Positions 8,869 to 18,948 of a stretch of DNA of 64,000 nucleotides are shown here, piece after piece; within the stretch, counting starts at the first letter, position 1, and every line of letters begins with the position of its first letter. Where the stretch lies: NCBI GenBank assembly GCA_002166865.1, contig NHTQ01000001.1, positions 496,001-560,000 on the forward strand, in the 5' to 3' direction. The translations under genes were made by a program, and so were the position numbers. The notes beneath the pieces are model-generated. The model had not been told where the DNA came from. It did not search any database and worked only from the letters and a program-made list of their open reading frames with translations. The DNA comes from Rhodobacteraceae bacterium WFHF2C18. Its GTDB lineage: Bacteria > Pseudomonadota > Alphaproteobacteria > Rhodobacterales > Rhodobacteraceae.

Positions 8869-10868
8869 CACAAACCGATCCTGCAGAAACGTTCCGGCTG
8901 GAAGCCCAGGATGTGCTTGAGCAACTCGAACAAGTGCTTCTCGATCTGGGTGATAGGCTTGATGATATGGCATTGGTCGACAGCGCCTTCCGCGCCCTGC
9001 ACACGGTCAAGGGGTCGGGCGCGATGTTCGGCTTCACCGAGGTCGCCAATTTCGTCCACGAATTCGAAACCGCGTTCGATCGGGTACGCAAGGGGGATGC
9101 CGCACCATCGGCCGAACTGGTCCGCGTGGCGCTGGACGCCAAGGATCATATCTGTCGTCTGATTGCCGAACCGAATACCCATGCCGAGGCCGGGGCGGCG
9201 ATCCTCGACCGGTTACGCGCGACCGTTGGAACCGGCGGACAAGCCGGAGCCCAACCTCAAGCCGCAGACGCCGACACGCCTGCCGGAGCCGCCGACAATG
9301 GCGATCCGTCGAACGGTTGGCGCATCCGCTTCCGCCTGCCTGAAGACGCGTTGTCTCTTGGTGCCAATCCGGTGCTGCTTCTGGATGAATTACGGGCATT
9401 GGGGGACTGCACTGTGCACGCCAGTGCAGAGAAGCTGCCCGGTCTTGAACAACTCGATCCCGAGATCTGCTATCTTTCCTGGGAGGTAACGCTCCGCTCC
9501 GATTGCGCCCGGGGCGCCATCGAGGAGGTTTTCCTGTTCGTCCGGGACGGGATGCAGTTGGACATCGATCCGATGCCCGCCGCCGACGCGGAATCGCAGA
9601 TTCCCGAGCGCGCCGAGCCTTCGGAAGCGACCGAGCCCCCGGCGAAGCGATCCGACAAGCAAAGCGCTCCGGCACGCGAAAACTCCTCGCTGCGCGTCGC
9701 GGCCGAACGGCTGGACGAGCTTCTGGACAGGGTCGGCGAACTGGTCATCGCCCAGGCGCGCCTGTCCCAGATCGCGGACGAAAGCAGCAACCCGAACCTC
9801 ATGGCCGTGACCGAAGAGATCGAGCGCCTTTCCGCAGGTCTGCGCGACACCACGATGGGCATCCGGATGGTGCCGATCGGCACGCTGTTCAGCCGCTTCC
9901 GCCGCCTGGTCCACGATCTCTCGGCGGAACTTGGCAAGGATGTGGAGTTCGTCACGTCAGGCGAACAGACCGAGCTGGACAAGACAGTGATCGAACAGCT
10001 GGCCGATCCGATGGTTCACGTGATCCGAAACGCCATCGATCACGGGCTGGAAGGCCCCGATGCCCGGGCCGCTGCCGGCAAGCCGCGGCAAGGCACCGTG
10101 CGCCTGTCGGCGGCCCATGAAGGCGCCGAGGTGGCGATCACCGTCAGCGATGACGGCGCCGGGCTCGACAGCGACCGGATCCGCCAGAAGGCCGTGGAGT
10201 CCGGCCTGATCTCCCCCGACGCGACCTTGCCGGAGGGCGAGCTGCACCGGCTGATCTTCCACCCCGGGTTTTCCACCGCGCAGCAGGTCAGCGCGATCTC
10301 GGGGCGCGGCGTCGGCATGGATGTGGTCGGCCGCACCATGGATGCCCTGCGCGGCCGCATCGATGTCGCGTCGCAGCGCGGTCAGGGCTCCACGGTCACC
10401 CTGCGCTTGCCACTGACCCTGGCGATCATCGACGGGATGCTGGTGCGCGTCGGGTCCAACCGCTATGCCATCCCGCTCTCGGCTGTTGAGGAATGCGTCG
10501 AACTGCCAGCCGAGGTCGCCGAAGGCTCCCACAGCCGCAACTTCCTGTCGATCAGAGACAAGCTCGTGCCCTTCCTGCGTCTGCGCGAACTTTTCCGCAC
10601 GCAGGATCCGGAGGGCCTGCACCAGAAGGTGGTGATCGTGTCGACCGGCGAACAGCGCGTGGGCCTCGTGGTCGATCAGATCCTCGGCAACACCCAGACC
10701 GTCATCAAGTCACTCTCGCGGCTGCACGCGGATGTCGAGACCTTCGCCGGCGCAACGATCATGGGGGATGGCACCGTCGCGCTGATCCTCGACGTGGCCC
10801 ACCTGGTGCGTAGCGGAGAGCGTTTCGAAGCCAGGCTGCGCGACGAACAGAAAGGGCAGGCGGCATGA
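8865..10868 (+). CDS. cheA: Chemotaxis histidine kinase CheA
   Basis: 667-residue complete CheA. Domains in order: Hpt/P1 with phospho-acceptor His46 (FRALHTVKGSG); a variable middle region; dimerisation helices from ~265 (LRVAAERLDELLDRVGELV); a GHKL ATPase domain with N-box HVIRNAIDHGLEG, G1 box DDGAGLD and G2 GRGVGMDVV; and a C-terminal CheW-like regulatory domain from ~525. All catalytic motifs are present. It overlaps cheY upstream and cheW downstream by four bases each, the mark of a tight operon. The kinase works in a membrane-associated array with receptors and CheW. Confidence 0.96.
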   Translation: MTQTDPAETFRLEAQDVLEQLEQVLLDLGDRLDDMALVDSAFRALHTVKGSGAMFGFTEVANFVHEFETAFDRVRKGDAAPSAELVRVALDAKDHICRLIAEPNTHAEAGAAILDRLRATVGTGGQAGAQPQAADADTPAGAADNGDPSNGWRIRFRLPEDALSLGANPVLLLDELRALGDCTVHASAEKLPGLEQLDPEICYLSWEVTLRSDCARGAIEEVFLFVRDGMQLDIDPMPAADAESQIPERAEPSEATEPPAKRSDKQSAPARENSSLRVAAERLDELLDRVGELVIAQARLSQIADESSNPNLMAVTEEIERLSAGLRDTTMGIRMVPIGTLFSRFRRLVHDLSAELGKDVEFVTSGEQTELDKTVIEQLADPMVHVIRNAIDHGLEGPDARAAAGKPRQGTVRLSAAHEGAEVAITVSDDGAGLDSDRIRQKAVESGLISPDATLPEGELHRLIFHPGFSTAQQVSAISGRGVGMDVVGRTMDALRGRIDVASQRGQGSTVTLRLPLTLAIIDGMLVRVGSNRYAIPLSAVEECVELPAEVAEGSHSRNFLSIRDKLVPFLRLRELFRTQDPEGLHQKVVIVSTGEQRVGLVVDQILGNTQTVIKSLSRLHADVETFAGATIMGDGTVALILDVAHLVRSGERFEARLRDEQKGQAA

Positions 10869-11380
10869 CAGAGCACGCCAAAGACATCGACGCAGCACCG
10901 GACGGCGAAGCCATGCGGGCCCTGACGTTGGACCTGGGCGGCGAGATATTCGCCATAGAAGCGACCAGCGTGCGCGAAATCCTCGACATGGTGCCGGTTA
11001 CCGAGGTGCCCAACGCCCCGGCTTTCGTCGGCGGGCTGATCAATGTGCGCGGGCGGGTCGTTCCGCTGGCGGATCTGCGCGTGAAGTTCGGCATGGAGCG
11101 CCGGCCACCGGCTGCAGAAACGCGTATCGTGGTCTTCGAGATCATGCTCGAAGACGAACCGGAAATCGTCGGAATGCTAGCAGACCGCGTGCATACGGTC
11201 GCCGACATTGCGCTTTCGGCGATGGAAGCGGCCCCCAAGGTCGGCATGCGCTGGCGCCCCGAATTCGTGCGCGGCATCGCCAAGCATGACGGGAAGTTCA
11301 TCATCCTCCCAGAAATGGGAAATATCTTCAAGAATGACGCAGGAGCCCTGGCGTCACCGGAAGCCGAAGGAAGGACCTGA
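10865..11380 (+). CDS. cheW: Coupling protein CheW
   Basis: 171-residue CheW-fold adaptor that bridges chemoreceptors and CheA. The SH3-like core shows [20 protein letters not shown], followed by [18 protein letters not shown], both typical CheW signatures. The first ~18 residues are a polar extension. The start overlaps the cheA stop (ATGA), and a receptor gene begins two bases after its stop. One of two CheW paralogs in this set; the two may couple different receptors. Confidence 0.94.
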   Translation: MTEHAKDIDAAPDGEAMRALTLDLGGEIFAIEATSVREILDMVPVTEVPNAPAFVGGLINVRGRVVPLADLRVKFGMERRPPAAETRIVVFEIMLEDEPEIVGMLADRVHTVADIALSAMEAAPKVGMRWRPEFVRGIAKHDGKFIILPEMGNIFKNDAGALASPEAEGRT

Positions 11381-11382
11381 AC

Positions 11383-13461
11383 ATGAAATCGACATTGAAG
11401 TTCAAGTTGGGCGCGGCCTTCGCCGTCGTCGTCCTGCTCGCGGCCGGGGGCATGATCTTCGGCATCAGCGAAATGGGAAAAATTCGCAGCACCTATGACG
11501 AGTTGATCGACAATTCGATGAAGCGCGTCCGCCTCTCGTCCGAACTCGACGCCCTGGCCGTGCGGATCTCGAGAGACAGTGGGAACATCATTCTGGCGAG
11601 CAGCACGGAAGAAATCGACGGTTACGCCTCTGCCATCGACGAAAATGCCGCGCGCATCGATGAGCTGCTCGACGAAATCTATGAATTGTCGGGGGCCGAT
11701 GGCCGTGCGACGGTCGATGAGTTCCGGCAACCCTGGGCGGAATTCCTCGAACACGCCAGCACGGTCGTGGAATATGCGAGGCTGCAATCGAACCGGCAGG
11801 CTCGCCGGCTGCTGCAGAACGAGGCACGCGCGACGTATGAGGACCTGCTTGCAGCCCAGAAGGGACTGCAGCAGCGTCTGCGGGCCAAGATGGACGCAAG
11901 TGGCGATCAGAGAGCGTCGGCCCGTTACGCGGCCGTCGCAGACCTCTTTCCGGTGCTGCTGCAGATCCGTGCCAGTGTCTTGAACGTGCTCGCATCCGCC
12001 GAGAATCCAGAAGCCCAGCAAAGACATGCCGAAGTGACCAAGGCGCACTTCGAGGATCTCGATTCCCGGATGAACAGGGCCGAAAGGCAGTTGTTCGGCG
12101 AGGACCGCACCGCCCTCACCGAGATCCGTTCACGCGTCGACGCCTGGAGGCCGCTGGTCCTCGAGGCGCAGGCGAAATCGCTTGAGAACGGCGACCATCT
12201 GGCCGCCGAAATGGCGAAAGAAGGTGAGACCTACCGCAGGGAGGCCGAGGCCATCCTTGACGGGAAGGCGACCCGCCTGCGCGCAGCGGCGAGCGCGGCG
12301 CAGGAAGCCGTCGCCGCCGAGTATGTAGCGACCCGCTATACCCTGTTCGGCGCGCTGGCCCTGATCACTCTCCTCGCGACCGTGATCGCGGTATGGATCG
12401 TCCGCGGCATCATGCGCCAGATCGGCGGCGAGCCCGCCTATGCCCAGGACGTGTTGCGCCAAATCGCCAGCGGAAACCTCCACATCAATGTCGCTACCCG
12501 AAGGGGCGACACGACAAGCGTGCTGGCGGCCGTTGAGGAGATGACCGAGCGCCTGAAGGGCGTGGTGGGCGAGGTGGCCTCCGCTGCCCGAAACGTCGCC
12601 TCTGGCAGCGAGGAAATGTCCTCCAGTGCCAATCAGCTTAGCCAAGGGGCACAGGAACAGGCGTCTTCGACCGAGGAAACCTCGGCCTCGGTCGAGCAGA
12701 TGGCGGCCAATATCAAGCAGAACGCCGAGAATACCGCGCAGACCGAAACCATCGCCCGCCAAGCGGCAAAGGACGCCGAAACCAGCGGAGAAGCTGTGGG
12801 CGACGCGGTCAAGGCGATGGAAACCATTGCCGACAAGATCATGGTGGTGCAGGAAATCGCACGCCAGACCGATCTGCTGGCGCTGAACGCGGCCGTCGAG
12901 GCCGCCCGGGCCGGCGAGCACGGGCGCGGTTTTGCCGTGGTGGCCTCCGAAGTGCGCAAGCTTGCCGAGCGGTCGCAGGAGGCGGCCACGGAAATCTCCG
13001 GTCTGTCCGGCGAGACCCTGCGGTCCGCGCAATCGGCCGGTGAACAGCTCGAGAGCCTGGTACCCGACATCCAGAAGACGTCGGAATTGGTCGCCGAGAT
13101 TTCCGCCGCCAACAACGAGTTGAATGCTGGCGCCAGTCAGATCAGCGAGGCCATCCAGCAGCTCGACACCGTGACGCAGCAGAACACTTCGGCCTCCGAG
13201 GAAATGTCCTCGGCCGCGTCCGAACTGTCGCATCAGGCGGACCGGCTGCAGAGCAGCATCAGCTTCTTCAAGGTCGATGGTGCCGGCGAGGAGCGGGATG
13301 ATATTCGCACCGCGACAGGTGATCAACCCAGCTCGGCTCCCGCTAAGCACGCGCCCCGCGGAAAGCAGGAGGAAGGATTCGCCTTCGACATGGGCGGCGG
13401 CGAGGATTCCTTGGACGCCGAGTTCGAGCGGGTCTCGCGCGGCAACGAGAGAGCGGCCTGA
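11383..13461 (+). CDS. Transmembrane methyl-accepting chemotaxis protein
   Basis: 692-residue receptor. TM1 is at ~8-28 and TM2 at ~322-345 ([15 protein letters not shown]), giving a ~290-residue, mostly helical periplasmic sensor. A HAMP region follows ([19 protein letters not shown]). The signalling hairpin has the tip [20 protein letters not shown], and the tail is acidic. No NWETF-type C-terminal tether for CheR is present. It is sandwiched between two cheW genes, and its TGA overlaps the next ATG by one base. The tip differs slightly from those of the receptors at 1592 and 3271, which would fit a separate array for this set. Confidence 0.93.
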   Translation: MKSTLKFKLGAAFAVVVLLAAGGMIFGISEMGKIRSTYDELIDNSMKRVRLSSELDALAVRISRDSGNIILASSTEEIDGYASAIDENAARIDELLDEIYELSGADGRATVDEFRQPWAEFLEHASTVVEYARLQSNRQARRLLQNEARATYEDLLAAQKGLQQRLRAKMDASGDQRASARYAAVADLFPVLLQIRASVLNVLASAENPEAQQRHAEVTKAHFEDLDSRMNRAERQLFGEDRTALTEIRSRVDAWRPLVLEAQAKSLENGDHLAAEMAKEGETYRREAEAILDGKATRLRAAASAAQEAVAAEYVATRYTLFGALALITLLATVIAVWIVRGIMRQIGGEPAYAQDVLRQIASGNLHINVATRRGDTTSVLAAVEEMTERLKGVVGEVASAARNVASGSEEMSSSANQLSQGAQEQASSTEETSASVEQMAANIKQNAENTAQTETIARQAAKDAETSGEAVGDAVKAMETIADKIMVVQEIARQTDLLALNAAVEAARAGEHGRGFAVVASEVRKLAERSQEAATEISGLSGETLRSAQSAGEQLESLVPDIQKTSELVAEISAANNELNAGASQISEAIQQLDTVTQQNTSASEEMSSAASELSHQADRLQSSISFFKVDGAGEERDDIRTATGDQPSSAPAKHAPRGKQEEGFAFDMGGGEDSLDAEFERVSRGNERAA

Positions 13462-13925
13462 TGGCCGAGAGCGCTCAATACGTGACCCTTGGCATTGCGG
13501 GCGAGTTGCTCGCAATGCCGGTCGAACGGGTCCGTGAGATCCTGGAACCAAAACCGGTCGCCCAATTGCCCGGCGCGCCTCGGCACCTCCTGGGCATGAT
13601 CGACGTGCGCGGACAGAGCGTTCCGGTGATCGACCTGCGCTGCAAACTGGGCTTCATGCCCGGCGAGAACGACAGTGGCACGCGCATCATGGTGATCACC
13701 GCCGCGGTCGGGGGAAAGGAAACGGAGATCGGCGTCAAGGTCGACCGTGTCCATGAGGTCACCGTGCTTGATTCTGACTCGCTAGACCCACCGCCCGAAG
13801 CGGCCGCCGCATGGCGCGCTGAACACATCGCCGGGATCGGACGGCGCAATGGCAAGTTCGTGACCGTGCTCGATTTCGAACTGGTCTTCGGTGCCGACGA
13901 ATTGGCGATACTGGATCTCGCCTGA
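13461..13925 (+). CDS. cheW: Coupling protein CheW (second copy)
   Basis: 154-residue single-domain CheW with the signatures LAMPVERVREILEPKPVAQL and LGMIDVRGQSVPVIDLRCKL. It begins on the last base of the upstream receptor's stop codon (TGATG). A GC-rich hairpin in the 72-bp gap before cheR follows. Sequence divergence from the CheW at 10865 suggests an old duplication rather than a recent copy. Confidence 0.93.
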   Translation: MAESAQYVTLGIAGELLAMPVERVREILEPKPVAQLPGAPRHLLGMIDVRGQSVPVIDLRCKLGFMPGENDSGTRIMVITAAVGGKETEIGVKVDRVHEVTVLDSDSLDPPPEAAAAWRAEHIAGIGRRNGKFVTVLDFELVFGADELAILDLA

Positions 13926-13937
13926 TCCTTTCGCCTG

Positions 13938-13956
13938 GGCGGCGGCACACGCCGCC
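13938..13956 (+). terminator. GC-rich hairpin between cheW and cheR
   Basis: A perfect 7-bp stem, GGCGGCG (13938-13944) with CGCCGCC (13950-13956), around the loop GCACA. There is no long T tract, so it may only attenuate transcription into cheR-cheB or protect an mRNA end. Confidence 0.35.
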
Positions 13957-13997
13957 GTTGCTCATATCCCAAGTAGTAATGGACACAGCATCCCATC

Positions 13998-14882
13998 ATG
14001 ACAGCCCGCCCCGAGTTTGCGCCTTCAGGCGGAGAACACCTCAAGCCGGGAGGCATGAGCGACGCCGATTTTGCGCGCCTCAGCGCGTTGATATTCGAGC
14101 AGACGGGGATCAACCTGACCGCCACCAAACGCAGGCATATCGAGGGCAAGTTGGGCAAACGCGCGGCCACTCTCGGCCTGCGCTCCGTCGCGGAGTACAT
14201 CAAGCTGCTGTTCGAACGCGGCATGCTCGAGTCCGAGGTGGATACGCTCATCGATCTCGCCACAACGAACAAGACCGATTTCTTCCGCGAGCAGGCCCAT
14301 TTCGACCTGCTCGATAAGATACTTGTTCCCGCGCTACTGAAAACGCGACCGAGCGGCGCGGTGCCGCGGCTGAAGGTCTGGAGCGCCGCCGCCTCCAACG
14401 GGCCCGAGGCCTTTACCATCGCCATGGTACTGGCCGAGGCGGCGGCGCGCGGGCCAAGGTTCGAGTTTGCTGTCCTGGGCACCGATGTTTCCCCGGAAAT
14501 GGTCGAAGATGCGCGCCGGGCAATCTACCCGGCGTCGATGATCGCTTCGTTGCCCGCCGCGTTGAGACGCCGCTATTTTATGCAGGGCCGTGGGACTGGA
14601 ACTCAGGCGAAAGTCCGCGTCGTCCCCGAGCTGCGTCGGCACGTCCGGTTCGGGCAGGTCAATCTGGTTGCTGAAAAGCTCGCCGTGGACCGCGATGTCG
14701 ACGTGATCTTCTTGCGCAACGTGCTGATCTATTTCGATGGCCCGACACAGAAGGCCGTGGTCCGCCGTCTGGTCGGCCATCTGCGCCCCTCCGGCTATCT
14801 GATCCTCGGCCATACGGAGGCTGCAATCGGCAACGGCATGGGGTTCGAACAGGTCGGAACGGGTGTGTTCCGCGTCACATGA
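13998..14882 (+). CDS. cheR: Chemoreceptor methyltransferase CheR
   Basis: 294-residue SAM-dependent methyltransferase that methylates glutamates on chemoreceptors. An N-terminal helical domain (~25-95, with NKTDFFRE) precedes the Rossmann catalytic domain. The SAM-binding strand reads VWSAAASNGPEAFTIAM, where most CheR proteins have Cys-Ser-Thr-Gly-Glu-Glu; the acidic doublet is altered here. Later motifs VIFLRNVLIYFD and GYLILGHTE are typical. The 16-bp gap to cheB makes this the adaptation pair of the second set. Family assignment is firm; whether the altered SAM motif matters is not known. Confidence 0.93.
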   Translation: MTARPEFAPSGGEHLKPGGMSDADFARLSALIFEQTGINLTATKRRHIEGKLGKRAATLGLRSVAEYIKLLFERGMLESEVDTLIDLATTNKTDFFREQAHFDLLDKILVPALLKTRPSGAVPRLKVWSAAASNGPEAFTIAMVLAEAAARGPRFEFAVLGTDVSPEMVEDARRAIYPASMIASLPAALRRRYFMQGRGTGTQAKVRVVPELRRHVRFGQVNLVAEKLAVDRDVDVIFLRNVLIYFDGPTQKAVVRRLVGHLRPSGYLILGHTEAAIGNGMGFEQVGTGVFRVT

Positions 14883-14897
14883 AACCGGAGAGCAAGC

Positions 14898-16025
14898 ATG
14901 AATGACATCCGCAGGTCCCAAACCGGCAATGGCCCTATTCAGATTTTGATCGTCGACGACTCCGCGGCGGTGCGCAACGCTTTGTCAGATATCATCGGCA
15001 GCGCGCCCGACCTGGAGGTGATGGCCGTCGCCTCTGACCCCTATGTCGCTGCGCAAAAGATGCAGGCGAGACTACCCGACGTGATCTTTCTGGATATCGA
15101 GATGCCGCGGATGGACGGGCTGACCTTTCTGAAAAAGATCATGGCGCAGCGTCCGATGCCGGTTGTCATCTGCTCGACCCTGACCGAGGAAGGCTCCCAG
15201 GCTCTCATGCAGGCATTGGAGGCTGGCGCGGTGGAAGCCATCGCCAAGCCCAAGGTGGCGACCGCCGAGGCACTTGCCGAGGCACGCATGCGCATTGCCG
15301 ACGTGGCGCGCGCTGCGGCTCACGCGCGTGTCGGCCATCGGCGCAGGGCGTTGCCGCAGCTCCGCGTGGAGGAAAAGCTGACCGCGGATGTCATTCTGCC
15401 GCCGGTCAACACCCGGCGCAAAATCGCCTTGGACGCCGACCCCATGGTTGCCATCGGCGCCTCGACAGGCGGGACAGAAGCGCTGGCGACGGTTCTCAAG
15501 GCGCTGCCGCGAGACTGCCCCGGTATCGTAATCGTCCAGCATATGCCCGAGGGCTTCACCGCAGCCTTTGCCCGTCGGATGGACGGAACCTGCGCAATCA
15601 CGGTGAAGGAAGCGGCCCCGGGCGACACTCTTGCACCGGGGATGGCTCTGGTCGCGCCAGGCAATCGACACCTCCTGGTTGAGCGCGCCGGCCATCATTA
15701 CCGTGTGGCCCTTCGCGATGGGCCGCCGGTTGCCCGGCACCGGCCTTCGGTCGATGTCCTGTTTCGCTCGACGGCGCAGGCCGCCGGTGCCAACGCCCTT
15801 GGCATAATCATGACCGGCATGGGAGATGACGGCGCCAATGGCCTTCTGGAGATGCGCCAAGCCGGCACGAGCACAATAGCACAGGACGAGGCAAGCTGTA
15901 CCGTCTTCGGCATGCCCAAGGAGGCGATCACCCGAGGCGGCGCGGAGCGGGTCCTGAGCCTGAATGCTCTGGCCGGCGAGATCGCCAACTTTCAGCCCAA
16001 CCGGAGCCAGGTGCGGACATCATGA
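14898..16025 (+). CDS. cheB: Chemotaxis methylesterase CheB
   Basis: 375-residue two-domain enzyme that removes methyl groups from (and can deamidate) receptors when phosphorylated by CheA. The receiver has phospho-acceptor Asp66 in [13 protein letters not shown]. The esterase domain has the complete triad: Ser189 (GASTGG), His215 (VQHMPEG) and Asp311 ([10 protein letters not shown]). It therefore contrasts directly with the degenerate homolog at 5351. Its stop overlaps the following receptor-like gene (ATGA). Confidence 0.95.
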   Translation: MNDIRRSQTGNGPIQILIVDDSAAVRNALSDIIGSAPDLEVMAVASDPYVAAQKMQARLPDVIFLDIEMPRMDGLTFLKKIMAQRPMPVVICSTLTEEGSQALMQALEAGAVEAIAKPKVATAEALAEARMRIADVARAAAHARVGHRRRALPQLRVEEKLTADVILPPVNTRRKIALDADPMVAIGASTGGTEALATVLKALPRDCPGIVIVQHMPEGFTAAFARRMDGTCAITVKEAAPGDTLAPGMALVAPGNRHLLVERAGHHYRVALRDGPPVARHRPSVDVLFRSTAQAAGANALGIIMTGMGDDGANGLLEMRQAGTSTIAQDEASCTVFGMPKEAITRGGAERVLSLNALAGEIANFQPNRSQVRTS

Positions 16026-17737
16026 CCCTGACAGCTACGACATCCCTCACACCGGTGGCGCCCGGCGTTCATTCCGCGCTCGCGGACCGTCTTGCAGAGC
16101 CGCGAAAGGCAATCGAGCGCGATTTCCTACAGATGGGCGACAAACTGATCGCCTGTACGCGGCTTTTGAACGAAACCTCTGAGGCCTATGACCAGATGGC
16201 GGGTGCGCTGGCTGGTTCCGATTTCCAGACCCTTGCGGATTCGCTGCAACGCTTGTCGGTATTTATTGAAAAAATGAATCAGGAACGCATTGCGACCGAG
16301 GCGTTCTTGGAGAAGTTCAATGAACTCACCGAGGAATTTCCTGATCGTATCTCCGCCTTGATGAGGGCGGTCCGGATGCTGCGCATGTTTTTCGTGATCT
16401 CGCGCTCGGTCGCGGCCACGGCCAGCACCCCCGAAAACAACCTTGTGCAATTCTCCGAGCAATTCTCGGGCCTCGGCAGTCGGCTCGAAAACAGCATGAA
16501 ATCCTTTGACGTTGCTTTCGTGCGGATGCGCGACAGTCTGAACGCGGTCAGTGAGATGAATGCACAATTTGGCGCACGGCACGCGGAGTTGCTCGCTGAA
16601 ATTTCGAGAGAGCAGAAACGAAACCTCGAGGCGATGGAGCAGTGTCGCCTCTGGGCCAAAGGCCGAGTCTCCGCCCATGGTGAACGGAACCAGAGGATCA
16701 ACGCCCGTGTCAGCCGTGCTGTCTCGACCCTGCAGGTCGGCGACAGCACGCGGCAGCGGGTCGAACATGTCGAAGAGATTTTGCAAAGGGTGACCAAGCA
16801 CGACGACCCCATGACAGTTTCCGTCGGTCACTCCCTCACGGCAGCGCAACTCCGCGGCACAATCGAGGATTTCGACAGTGAAATCGAGACCCTGGCGACG
16901 TCGCTGCAAGACCTTGTGCAGGACACCCGGACCATGCTCGATAGCGCTGCGGCCGATTCCAAAACGCTGTTGTCCAGCGGGGACTCTGCCCTTGGCGCGA
17001 TCGATAGCAGTCTGCATCAGATCTCAGGCATGTTCGCAGAATACGAGCGCAGCAATGCCGCGCTGACGGTGGCGGTTGATCAACTGGTCGACGCCATCGG
17101 CAAGATGCTCGATCACGTAAGCGAATTCGATGACCTCCGCCAAAACCTGCGCCTGCTCAGCCTGAACGCGACGCTGCGATCGAAAGCGCTCGACGAGGAT
17201 GGCCGCGCCTTTCAGCAGGTGGCAAAGGAACTGCGGGCCCTGAATGACGAAACCACTGTTCCGGTTGAGGAGGTGATGGGCAAACTGAAGAAATCCGACG
17301 GGATCTTGCGCGGGTTCCTTGACGCCCGCACGTCGGGAGACGAGGGCGGATCGGAAGCCATGCAATCCGCCCTCGATGCGTCTCGCCAAGGCGTCGCCGG
17401 TATCGCCAGTCTGCTGAGCGAGCGGGCCGCCTTCATGTCAGAAACCGGCCCCAGGGCTCTCGCCCAACTGCGCGATGCCGCCGAAACGGTGACGCACCGA
17501 CAGGATTTCTGCGCGGCGTGGCGCACGATCGCCGACGAGTTGGACGCTCTTGCAGGAGAGCCGGAACTGCACGCGGCCGGCGCCGATCATCAGGCGGGCC
17601 TTCTCGGCGAGATATCCAAGATATACTCAATGAAGGCAGAGCGCGACATTCACAATAACTTGCTCGGGATCGTCGCAAAAGCAGGCAGCCCGCAGGACGG
17701 TGAAGAGGAGGCCACGTCCGACGATATCTTTTTCTAG
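16022..17737 (+). CDS. Soluble chemoreceptor-like helical protein coupled to cheB
   Basis: 571 residues, no membrane segment or signal peptide, predicted almost wholly helical. Residues ~365-405 read [19 protein letters not shown] followed by [13 protein letters not shown]. This aligns by eye with the receptor hairpin tip ([34 protein letters not shown]), but the Glu-Ala-Ala-Arg contact segment is changed to Arg-Ser-Lys-Ala. It thus resembles a methyl-accepting protein whose kinase/CheW-contact tip has diverged. It overlaps cheB by four bases and ends the operon. A role as cytoplasmic receptor, scaffold or array partner is inference; I know no named family for it. Confidence 0.7.
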   Translation: MTLTATTSLTPVAPGVHSALADRLAEPRKAIERDFLQMGDKLIACTRLLNETSEAYDQMAGALAGSDFQTLADSLQRLSVFIEKMNQERIATEAFLEKFNELTEEFPDRISALMRAVRMLRMFFVISRSVAATASTPENNLVQFSEQFSGLGSRLENSMKSFDVAFVRMRDSLNAVSEMNAQFGARHAELLAEISREQKRNLEAMEQCRLWAKGRVSAHGERNQRINARVSRAVSTLQVGDSTRQRVEHVEEILQRVTKHDDPMTVSVGHSLTAAQLRGTIEDFDSEIETLATSLQDLVQDTRTMLDSAAADSKTLLSSGDSALGAIDSSLHQISGMFAEYERSNAALTVAVDQLVDAIGKMLDHVSEFDDLRQNLRLLSLNATLRSKALDEDGRAFQQVAKELRALNDETTVPVEEVMGKLKKSDGILRGFLDARTSGDEGGSEAMQSALDASRQGVAGIASLLSERAAFMSETGPRALAQLRDAAETVTHRQDFCAAWRTIADELDALAGEPELHAAGADHQAGLLGEISKIYSMKAERDIHNNLLGIVAKAGSPQDGEEEATSDDIFF

Positions 17738-17881
17738 CGGTTCGAACCCATCGGTATCGGCGGCCAATGTCATGACGTAGCGTCAGGGCCAGCATGTCGT
17801 ATCACCCCGACCGCCTAATCCTCTCGACGAGGAAAAAATCCGGCCGCAGCCGGATCAGAACAACGCATTTGCAAGGCAATA

Positions 17882-17971
17882 TGGCGGAGGGAGAGGGATT
17901 CGAACCCTCGGAGCCCGTGAAGGCTCAACGGTTTTCGAGACCGCCCCGTTCGACCACTCCGGCACCCCTCC
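17882..17971 (-). tRNA. tRNA-Ser (anticodon CGA)
   Basis: Minus-strand cloverleaf with encoded 3' CCA (17882-17884). The acceptor GGAGGGG pairs with TCCCTCC, the anticodon stem GCGGT/ACCGT encloses loop CTCGAAA giving anticodon CGA, and the T arm is GAGGG-TTCGAAT-CCCTC. It has the long variable arm of class II tRNAs. Reads UCG serine codons, which are common in this GC-rich genome. Confidence 0.97.
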
Positions 17972-18090
17972 GAGAGGTCTGAAGCGGTCGTGTAATGATC
18001 TTTGATGGGCAAGACAAGGGGGTTTTGGATTGTTTGTTCCGCGAAATTTTCTAGGGTGTGGGAACGCCCCGCCCACAAAGAGGAGGCCAA

Positions 18091-18948
18091 GTGCGAAGCT
18101 TTCATCCCGCAGCATCGATCCGTCACGCCTGTGCCGTGTTTGCCGTGGTGCTCTGCTTGGTTCTGGCGGTGGCACCGGGGGCTCGTGCGGCGGACCGCGA
18201 TGACCTTGCAGCCTTTCTTGAGGTGACGGGATTCGGCGTCGCACTCGACAGTATCGCGCTTTCTGCCGAGGACGCGCCGGCGATGCTGGACCTGTCGACC
18301 AGCGATTTCGGCAAAGCCTGGTCGCGGGCCGTGGCAGAGGTGTTCGACAGCGCGGCCATGCGGGAGACGGCGCTGGACATCCTGGCGCAAACGTTGCGCC
18401 AACCGGCGCTGGACCATGCCGTCGCCTTCTATGCCAGCCCCCTGGGCGAGCGGCTCGTCGCGGCGGAGAATGATGCGCACATGATGGCCGACGATGCGGA
18501 AAAGCGCACCGTCGGGGCGGCCCTGTTCGCCCGGGCCGTTGAGGAAGATCCCGCGCGCGTCCAGATTCTCAAGGATCTTATTGCGGCCGTGGATGGCCGC
18601 GGCATGGCCGTCCGGGCCGCGCAGGAGATCCGGGTGCGCTTCCTCATGGCCGCCTCCCATGCCGGGGTTCTGGACCAGCGGATGGACGAGGCCGCGCTGC
18701 GGGCGATGATGGCCGACGCCGAGGACGAGCTCCGCCAGCGGCTGCGGCGCGCCACGCTGGTTGGCGCCGCCTATACCTACCGGGATTTCCCGAATGACGA
18801 AATGCGCGTCTACGTCCATGCGCTGGAGGATCCGCGCATGCAAGAGGTCTACGAGTTGATGCAGGCGGTGCACTACGAGATCACGGCGGAGCGGTTCGAG
18901 GCCCTGGCGCTGCGCATGGCCGACCTCGCGCCGTCCCGGGACCTGTGA
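18091..18948 (+). CDS. Exported DUF2059-family protein
   Basis: 285 residues with an N-terminal signal peptide (hydrophobic core VFAVVLCLVLAVAPG, cleavage near ARA-AD). The mature part is helical with a DUF2059-like pattern, AVAFYASPLGERLV. Function unknown; presumably periplasmic. The start is taken as the GTG at 18091, directly after AGGAGG (18081-18086). The GTG at 18058 would add residues without a ribosome site. Its TGA overlaps the ATG of the next gene, a second DUF2059-like protein, so they form a two-gene unit. Confidence 0.8.
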   Translation: MRSFHPAASIRHACAVFAVVLCLVLAVAPGARAADRDDLAAFLEVTGFGVALDSIALSAEDAPAMLDLSTSDFGKAWSRAVAEVFDSAAMRETALDILAQTLRQPALDHAVAFYASPLGERLVAAENDAHMMADDAEKRTVGAALFARAVEEDPARVQILKDLIAAVDGRGMAVRAAQEIRVRFLMAASHAGVLDQRMDEAALRAMMADAEDELRQRLRRATLVGAAYTYRDFPNDEMRVYVHALEDPRMQEVYELMQAVHYEITAERFEALALRMADLAPSRDL

